DNA of 64,000 nucleotides from Cutibacterium avidum ATCC 25577 (lineage in GTDB: Bacteria > Actinomycetota > Actinomycetes > Propionibacteriales > Propionibacteriaceae): contig NZ_JH165054.1 in NCBI RefSeq assembly GCF_000227295.1, forward strand, positions 620,693 to 684,692, read 5' to 3'. How positions within the stretch are numbered: the first letter of the stretch is position 1; the number at the start of each line of letters is the position of its first letter. Both the position numbers and the translations under genes were made by a program. This document shows, piece after piece, positions 56,621 through 64,000 of this stretch. The notes beneath the pieces are model-generated. The model had not been told where the DNA came from. It searched no databases and worked only from the letters and a program-made list of their open reading frames with translations.

Positions 56621-57347
56621 GCCGAGTCTCCTCATGACCCTCCCTGCCCTGCTCACCCCCGCCTGGATGGACCCACAGGCCATCATCCAGGGCGCCGGTG
56701 CTGCAGCCCTGTGGATCGTCGCGCTGATCGTCCTCGTGGAATGCGGCCTGGCCGTGTTCTTCATGCCCGGAGACTCTCTGCTTTTCGCCCTCGGAATGTT
56801 TGCTGCCGTGGGCGTCAACTCCTCCGTCCCACTGGTCCATTACGGGTCCCCGGCAACGACCCTCGTCGTCGTCAACCTCGTCCTCATCATCTGCGCCATT
56901 TCCGGAAACATCTGCGGTTACTGGATCGGTTACGTGGTCGGCCCCAAGCTCTTCCGGGAGCGAGAGGGGTTCATGGGCAAGGTGTTCTCACCCAAGCACG
57001 TCGACACCACCCACGACTTCTTCCGCAAGCACGGGTCGGTGGCCCTCATCCTCGCCCGATTCGTGCCGATCGTCCGTACTTTCGTCACGATGATCGCTGG
57101 CGTGGGCCGGATGAACTTCCGCAAATTCATCACCTACACCGCCATCGGCGGCGTCCTCTGGGTGCTCATCGCCGTGCAGGCCGGTTACTTCCTGGGACAG
57201 ATCCCCGTCATCCGCAACAACTTCGAGGCGGCTCTGCTCCTCATCATCGTGGTATCGGTGCTGCCGATGGTCTTCGAGTGGCTCAAGGCCCGCCGCAAGG
57301 GCCAGGCCAGCCGACCTCAGTCGGCGGAACGTTCCCGCGTCGAGTGA
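56619..57347 (+). CDS. DedA-family membrane protein
   Basis: The 242-residue integral membrane protein shows DedA motifs: FMPGDSLLFALGMFAA, GNICGYWIGYVVGPKLF and the Arg-rich FVPIVRTFVTMIAGVGRMNF. DedA proteins act in lipid-carrier recycling and membrane homeostasis. The start is uncertain: ATG 56619 has no ribosome-binding site and overlaps the divergent start; ATG 56634 or 56670 are alternatives. Confidence 0.9.
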   Translation: MPSLLMTLPALLTPAWMDPQAIIQGAGAAALWIVALIVLVECGLAVFFMPGDSLLFALGMFAAVGVNSSVPLVHYGSPATTLVVVNLVLIICAISGNICGYWIGYVVGPKLFREREGFMGKVFSPKHVDTTHDFFRKHGSVALILARFVPIVRTFVTMIAGVGRMNFRKFITYTAIGGVLWVLIAVQAGYFLGQIPVIRNNFEAALLLIIVVSVLPMVFEWLKARRKGQASRPQSAERSRVE

Positions 57348-57369
57348 CGCTCGGCTCACAATGTGACGC

Positions 57370-57400
57370 GGGGCTGGCCAGCATCATGCTGACCAGCCCC
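57370..57400. terminator. Bidirectional terminator after dedA
   Basis: GGGGCTGG / CCAGCCCC form an 8-bp outer stem with inner CAGCAT/ATGCTG pairing between convergent genes. Confidence 0.78.
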
Positions 57401-57410
57401 TCTCTCGCGC

Positions 57411-57965
57411 TCATCGAACTCGTCTGCCACCCACCGCGGTCTGCCATGGCTGGCCCTGCCCTGGTTCGAGCCACCCTTCCTCCGGCGGGTTGGCAATGAC
57501 CTTGTCACGTTCCGCGACGGCCTTGATCCACGCGTTGACGGGACCACTCCAGACCGTCGCCAGGACGGCAGCCACCGTCATGACTCCGATGACGTCAAAA
57601 CCTCTCATGAACTCGTTGCCTCGCGAGAGTCTCCACATCCACACCAAGGACAGCACGGTGAACAGATAACGGTCGATGGCATGGCCACGACCCATAGTCA
57701 CAGTCAGAACACAACCCGCCAGGGGGATGAGCAGGTACTGCACCCAACCTCCCGAATCCATGCCCAGGGCGAACGACGTCAGGACCGGACCAAGTGTCGT
57801 CTGACTCTCGCTGCGCCCGGCTGCCCACATGCCACAGACGACGAGGGCCCACAACACCGAGAAGCCGATGACGATGACCCGTGCCACGACGATGGCTGAT
57901 GGCATGTCTGGCAACGAGGGCACATGGCCGTACTTAGGCTTGCTGTCAGGGGCGGAATTGGCCAT
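57411..57965 (-). CDS. Membrane protein of unknown function
   Basis: The 184-residue product has four hydrophobic segments (AIVVARVIVIGFSVLWALVV, WVQYLLIPLAGCVLTVTM, LFTVLSLVWMW, VIGVMTVAAVLATVW) and a hydrophilic C-terminus with NPPEEGWLEPGQGQPW. I do not recognise the family. Confidence 0.7.
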   Translation of the reverse strand: MANSAPDSKPKYGHVPSLPDMPSAIVVARVIVIGFSVLWALVVCGMWAAGRSESQTTLGPVLTSFALGMDSGGWVQYLLIPLAGCVLTVTMGRGHAIDRYLFTVLSLVWMWRLSRGNEFMRGFDVIGVMTVAAVLATVWSGPVNAWIKAVAERDKVIANPPEEGWLEPGQGQPWQTAVGGRRVR

Positions 57966-58016
57966 GCCGCCATCATGTCACCCGAAACCGACGCGGGGGA
58001 GAGCCGTCCGGGTGTC

Positions 58017-58820
58017 TCAGGAGAAGAAGGTCGCCCCTCGGGGTGGCCCTGGAGAGGGCTCGACGTCGTCGTCACGGAACGGTGCGGCGTCTGCGAGAAG
58101 CTTCGTCAGGGCTTCCCCGCTGATGAGCCGGAAGGGGAAGGCGGCCCCGCTGCAACGTCGCACCAGTTCCTGCTCGTGCAGCGGTCCGTTCGAGCCCGCC
58201 AGGATGATGTTGCCGTAGCGACGTCCCTTGAGGGTCGACGACTCTGCGGCCAGACAGACATTGGAGAACACGTCGCCAGCGGCCCTGACGACCCTCTTAG
58301 TCCAGGTCAGAGGGGCCGAGTCGGCCAGGTTCGCCACGACGATGCCGTCAGCGTGCAGGATGCGCAGGACGTCGGTGAAGAACTCGACGGTGACCAGGTC
58401 AGCGGGCACTCTCGCACCGTCAAAGGCATCCAGGATGACGACGTCAGCGAAGTCCTCGCGCATGGCGGCGATCCCAGAGCGTCCGTCGACGGGCCGCACC
58501 TTGATCCCGGAACGAGGCGGAAGCGGGGCCTTGAGCCGCACTTCCTCGGTGAGCTCGGTATCCGGCTCACAGACGATCTGCGGGCTCGTCGGACGGGTGA
58601 ACGCCACGTACCGTGCCAGACACATTCCCGCCCCACCGACGTGAATGACGCGCATCCTCTCCCCCGCTGGACGGTGGACGTCAAGGTGATCAGCGATACG
58701 TCCCATGTAGTCGAACTCGAGCCGAGTGGGATCGTCAGGGTCGATCCATGACTGATCAGCCCCACCGACGCGGACGATCCACGCTCCTGGGGTGTCCCGA
58801 TCCGGGACGAGACAGCTCAC
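58017..58820 (-). CDS. Spermidine-synthase-like methyltransferase-fold protein
   Basis: The 267-residue product has a Rossmann fold like spermidine synthases: QSWIDPDDPTRLEFDYMG, VIHVGGAGMCLARYVAFTRP (SAM-type loop), EPDTELTEEV and ADVVILDAFDGARVP. It lacks the polyamine-binding Tyr/Asp set as far as I can judge, and such orphan actinobacterial homologues have no proven reaction. The GTG start overlaps the stop of the binding-protein gene by 4 bases (GTGA). Confidence 0.82.
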   Translation of the reverse strand: MSCLVPDRDTPGAWIVRVGGADQSWIDPDDPTRLEFDYMGRIADHLDVHRPAGERMRVIHVGGAGMCLARYVAFTRPTSPQIVCEPDTELTEEVRLKAPLPPRSGIKVRPVDGRSGIAAMREDFADVVILDAFDGARVPADLVTVEFFTDVLRILHADGIVVANLADSAPLTWTKRVVRAAGDVFSNVCLAAESSTLKGRRYGNIILAGSNGPLHEQELVRRCSGAAFPFRLISGEALTKLLADAAPFRDDDVEPSPGPPRGATFFS

Positions 58821-59860
58821 CGATCCCCCAGTCTTCCGGCCTGCCAGTCATCCACCCAGTCGGTGTTGTTCTTCATCCATGCCGCGATGGCGGTGCCCTG
58901 TTGTCCGCCCCTGTCCGTGGTCTCGACCATGAGGTGTTCCAAGCTGGACAGGTGAGCGTCATCGATCGCGAGGTTTCGGACGAGCTGGGCGGCCTTGGGA
59001 TGGTCCTTCTCGAACCCGGGTCGACCGAAACTGTAGATGAGCTCGGCGTTGGAGATGGCGTTCTTGGGATCGTCGAGATCGCGCACCGGATAGGCGTCGT
59101 AGGCCCAGTGCGGTCGCCACAGCGTCACGGCGACGTCGTTACCAGCCTTGGTGGCCTTCTTGAGTTGGGCCAGCATGGCCGGGGTCGAGGAGGTCTTGAG
59201 GGTGATGTTCGACAGCCCGTACATCGGCAGCGTCTGGTTCGCAATGGTCTTGGTCATCTCGGCTCCCGGCTCGATGCTGTAGATGACGTTGCCGTAGGAG
59301 TTGCCCATCGTCTTCAGATCGGCGATCGAGTGCGCTGGCGAGTTCTTGTTGACGGCGATCGTGAGTTTCGCGTTGTCGTACCAGCATCCAAGGTTCTCCA
59401 GCTTCGGGCCGTACTTGCGGATGTATCCGGCCTGGGTCACCGGCAGCCAGGAATCGGTGATGAGGTCGATGCCCCCACCGGCAGTGGCCTGGTATCCGAC
59501 GCCGGCATCAAATCCCTTGATGGTGACGGTGTAGCCGTCCTTCTCGAGCACCTGCTTGATGAGGCCGGAGGTCGCCCAGGACTCATCCCAGCCGTTGAAG
59601 GCCCCGATCGTCAGATGAGTGTTCGTGTCGGGCTTCATCGAGGCGATGTCCGCCGAACGTGATCCGGGCGCGCAATGGGTCCACTTCTGGTCCGGGGTTG
59701 CACCGGAGTGGGCCTCAGGGGTGCCCTCACCGCCTGAGGACCGCGATCCGTTGGTGGCATCCTCACTGTTGTTGTAGACACCGGCTGTGCCGGAGCATCC
59801 TGCGGCGCCCAGCCCGATGAGAGCAGCCAAGAGCGCCCCGGCCATCATCCTGTGCGACAT
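58817..59860 (-). CDS. Glycine betaine/choline-type ABC substrate-binding lipoprotein (orphan)
   Basis: The 347-residue lipoprotein starts MSHRMMAGALLAALIGLGAA with lipobox GAAGC (Cys22). ATG 59860 has AGGAG 7 nt upstream. The mature part has the OpuAC-type fold (LTIGAFNGWDESWATSGLIK, DLITDSWLPVTQAGYI, VTLWRPHWAYDAYP); the Trp residues in these motifs fit the aromatic box that binds quaternary amines. No permease or ATPase is next to it, so partner components must be elsewhere. It is coupled to the spermidine-synthase-like gene, an odd pairing. Confidence 0.88.
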   Translation of the reverse strand: MSHRMMAGALLAALIGLGAAGCSGTAGVYNNSEDATNGSRSSGGEGTPEAHSGATPDQKWTHCAPGSRSADIASMKPDTNTHLTIGAFNGWDESWATSGLIKQVLEKDGYTVTIKGFDAGVGYQATAGGGIDLITDSWLPVTQAGYIRKYGPKLENLGCWYDNAKLTIAVNKNSPAHSIADLKTMGNSYGNVIYSIEPGAEMTKTIANQTLPMYGLSNITLKTSSTPAMLAQLKKATKAGNDVAVTLWRPHWAYDAYPVRDLDDPKNAISNAELIYSFGRPGFEKDHPKAAQLVRNLAIDDAHLSSLEHLMVETTDRGGQQGTAIAAWMKNNTDWVDDWQAGRLGDR

Positions 59861-59968
59861 TATTCTCCTTTCGCGCGCCCACGACGCGTACCTGCCCCGC
59901 ATGAGGGGACGCCATGACTGTAGTCGGTCGGCTCCTGGCGTCTCGCAGGACGGTGGGATGCTTGGGGC

Positions 59969-60346
59969 ATGGCCCCATCATGTCCCTGCGGATCAGGACT
60001 CCCTCTCGACCAGTGCTGCCGCCCGGCGCTCGACGACCCCCGTCGCGCCGAGACGGCCGTGGCCCTCATGAGATCGCGGTACACCGCCAATGTCCTGGGT
60101 CAGTGGAACCACCTGTGGGCGACGTGGCATCCGCGCACCAGACCGAACGTCGTCGATTCCACCGGTATCGAATGGACTGGTCTGACCATCCTCGCGACCG
60201 AGAACGGCCATCCAGGCGACACCACAGGGGTCGTGGAGTTCCGGGCAACCTACCGCTCCGGCGGACATGATGACGTCCTCCACGAGGTCTCACGCTTTCA
60301 GCGTCGCGCTGGTCGCTGGATGTACGTCGATGGGGACGTCGACTGA
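59969..60346 (+). CDS. SEC-C motif YchJ-family protein
   Basis: The 125-residue product has an N-terminal zinc-binding SEC-C motif (CPCGSGLPLDQCC) and a YchJ-type NTF2-like domain (ALMRSRYTANVLGQWNHLWATW, VVEFRATYRSGG, FQRRAGRWMYVDGD). Cytoplasmic, function unknown. Divergent from the betaine-type lipoprotein gene. Confidence 0.9.
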   Translation: MAPSCPCGSGLPLDQCCRPALDDPRRAETAVALMRSRYTANVLGQWNHLWATWHPRTRPNVVDSTGIEWTGLTILATENGHPGDTTGVVEFRATYRSGGHDDVLHEVSRFQRRAGRWMYVDGDVD

Positions 60347-60556
60347 GACTCAGGGCGCTTCCGGAGCGGCAGCAGAATCGTAGCACGGTCCCGGTTGAGT
60401 GAATCGCGGAGTACCCACCACCGATGCCTGCTCCGGCGATGAACCGGCACAGGCCGGGGGCCCGATCGAGAAGGAGGATCCAGCGACATCGGACCCGAGC
60501 AGGTTGAGGTCTGAACCTTGACCCGTCACGACGCGGTCACATTGTCACGCTCACCT

Positions 60557-63130
<2,574 letters not shown>

Positions 63131-63146
63131 TACCTGCCTCGCTGAA

Positions 63147-63167
63147 GTTGAGTTGCTATGACTCAAG
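63147..63167. promoter_or_regulatory. HAIR element 1 (HspR operator) before clpB
   Basis: GTTGAGT-N7-ACTCAAG matches the HAIR consensus CTTGAGT-N7-ACTCAAG at 13 of 14 positions. It lies 17 bp before the clpB start. Confidence 0.9.
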
Positions 63168-63187
63168 TATGGACCTTCATTCGGCGC

Positions 63188-63193
63188 AGTCAA
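63188..63193 (-). promoter_or_regulatory. Probable -35 of the clpB promoter
   Basis: TTGACT on the minus strand lies between the two HAIR boxes; a -10 (ATACTT) at a 17-bp spacing would overlap HAIR element 1, as expected for repression. Confidence 0.5.
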
Positions 63194-63198
63194 GTAGG

Positions 63199-63219
63199 GT
63201 TGAGCTCCATCGACTCAAC
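63199..63219. promoter_or_regulatory. HAIR element 2 (HspR operator) before clpB
   Basis: GTTGAGC-N7-ACTCAAC is a second, less perfect HAIR box 52 bp from the first (start to start). Confidence 0.85.
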
Positions 63220-63284
63220 TATGCCGACAGCAGAGGAACGCACCTCGTCACAACCACCAAATCCCCTTGTCACCGACAAAATAC

Positions 63285-63316
63285 GGCGACGCCGCACCTC
63301 ACAGCACGGCGTCGCC
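63285..63316 (-). terminator. Terminator of the partial binding-protein gene
   Basis: A 9-bp stem (GGCGACGCC / GGCGTCGCC) with a 14-nt loop is followed on the minus strand by GTATTTTGT. It lies 50 nt beyond the stop. Confidence 0.82.
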
Positions 63317-63365
63317 AATTGTCATCGCTGCGACAGCGGCGGCCTCAGAAGCCGTCGAGACGCGA

Positions 63366-64000
63366 TCACAGGTGGGGTTTCACCTGAGTGTTGTAGATGT
63401 TCTCGAGGGTGGAACGCAGCTTGGTCATGGCCGGCTTCAGCTCAGCACCCTGCTGGATGACCGAGGCGATGGCCTTGGCGATCTCCTGATCGCCACCGGG
63501 CAGGAAGACGCGCGCGTAATCCTGCGGACGGGTGGCGTCGAGCTGCTTGATGGCCTCACCGATGAGCGGGTTCTCCTTGAGCAGCTTGGAGGTGTCGGAA
63601 TCGTTGCAGACCGGCATGTAACCGGTGGCAGCGGAGAAATCGACGGTGTTCTCGGCATTGGTGAGGAAGCCGATGAACTTGGCGGCGGCCAGCTGCTTCT
63701 CCTTGCTGGAGCGAGAGCAGATGGCCACACCGGCACCACCGGTCGGGCAGACCGGCTTCTCGACGGCAGGTCCACCGGGCAGGAACCCGACGCCGACCTC
63801 GAACTTGTTGCCGACGGCCTTCTGGACGCCGACGAGCGAGCCGGTGGAACCGATGGTGGCCGAGCAGGCGCCGGCAGCCATGTCGTCGGTGGACTCGTTG
63901 GAGGAGACTCCGGCCCACTTCTCCTTGAGGACCGCGTCACGAACGACCGTCAGGGCCTTGATGGACTCGTCGGAGTCACAGATGATGTCGAAGGAGTCCT
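63366..64000 (-). CDS. ABC transporter substrate-binding protein, sugar/glycerol-3-phosphate type, C-terminal part
   Basis: The frame runs from the window edge to a stop at 63366, so only the last 211 residues are visible. They show the extracellular solute-binding family 1 pattern: EKWAGVSSNESTDDMAAG, GFLPGGPAVEKPVCPTGGAG, AAAKFIGFLTNAENTVDFSA and ATGYMPVCND, most like UgpB-type proteins. Four Cys residues in the visible part are unusual for this family and might form disulfides. Permease genes would be expected downstream but are not: clpB follows, so this is the last gene of its operon. Confidence 0.85.
   Translation of the reverse strand, partial: DSFDIICDSDESIKALTVVRDAVLKEKWAGVSSNESTDDMAAGACSATIGSTGSLVGVQKAVGNKFEVGVGFLPGGPAVEKPVCPTGGAGVAICSRSSKEKQLAAAKFIGFLTNAENTVDFSAATGYMPVCNDSDTSKLLKENPLIGEAIKQLDATRPQDYARVFLPGGDQEIAKAIASVIQQGAELKPAMTKLRSTLENIYNTQVKPHL

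Overview
The window reads as chromosome of a high-GC actinobacterium of the Propionibacteriaceae, most likely a Cutibacterium/Propionibacterium relative. The strongest evidence is a complete biotin-dependent methylmalonyl-CoA:pyruvate transcarboxylase locus (5S, 12S, an 80-residue accessory protein and the 1.3S biotin carrier) at 49.2-53.0 kb, the hallmark enzyme of the Wood-Werkman propionic fermentation. A sialic-acid catabolism operon, an RclA-type hypothiocyanous acid reductase and an AhpCF/OxyR peroxide cassette fit a host-associated life. The species is inferred from remembered family sequences, not from a search.

Layout. 0-1.2 kb: the end of an NlpC/P60 cell-wall hydrolase, then tRNA-Glu, tRNA-Asp and tRNA-Phe. 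1.7-5.0 kb: a sugar ABC importer (binding lipoprotein and two permeases, no ATPase). 5.1-11.8 kb: alpha/beta hydrolase, DUF3073 protein, purM, purF, an MFS exporter-like protein and an M20 dipeptidase. 11.9-13.4 kb: a gene graveyard in which a decayed quinol nitric oxide reductase gene (norB) is joined by a deletion to a decayed stomatin/SPFH gene. 13.5-22 kb: fused pabAB, purL, an MFS transporter and pepN. 22.1-25.7 kb: an AT-richer three-gene envelope operon (DUF1906 glycosidase-like protein, Tat-type protein with an M15 peptidase fold lacking its zinc ligands, lipoprotein). 26.2-28.6 kb: rclA-like reductase and a BadF/NAGK-type sugar kinase. 28.7-30.7 kb: purQ and an apparent purC-purS fusion. 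30.7-34.0 kb: ahpC-ahpF-oxyR. 34.1-38.3 kb: purB, purD, purA. 38.5-45.2 kb: a GNAT protein, then a FadR-type regulator divergent in role to the nan operon (nanT, DUF4862, nanA, nanE), and a DUF3151 protein. 45.3-49.1 kb: a 58-residue Cys-rich protein, typA and an L,D-transpeptidase. 49.2-53.0 kb: transcarboxylase. 53.1-54.1 kb: a rhodanese/amidase chimeric remnant and a small membrane-anchored protein. 54.1-60.3 kb: class II aldolase, membrane proteins, an SpoU methyltransferase, DedA, a spermidine-synthase-like protein, an orphan glycine-betaine-type binding lipoprotein and a SEC-C protein. 60.5-63.2 kb: clpB with two HspR (HAIR) operators. The window ends inside another sugar-type ABC binding protein.

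How it fits together. Eight purine loci (purF, M, L, Q, C/S, B, D, A) lie on the minus strand over about 31 kb in several short units with other genes between them, giving most of the route from PRPP to adenylosuccinate. The nan operon takes up sialic acid, cleaves it to ManNAc and pyruvate and epimerises ManNAc-6-P; no dedicated ManNAc kinase is in the window. Two operator systems can be read directly from the DNA: an ATAG-N7-CTAT OxyR box over the presumed ahpC promoter, and two HAIR boxes before clpB. The best candidates for something undescribed are the 22.1-25.7 kb envelope operon and the PurC-PurS fusion.
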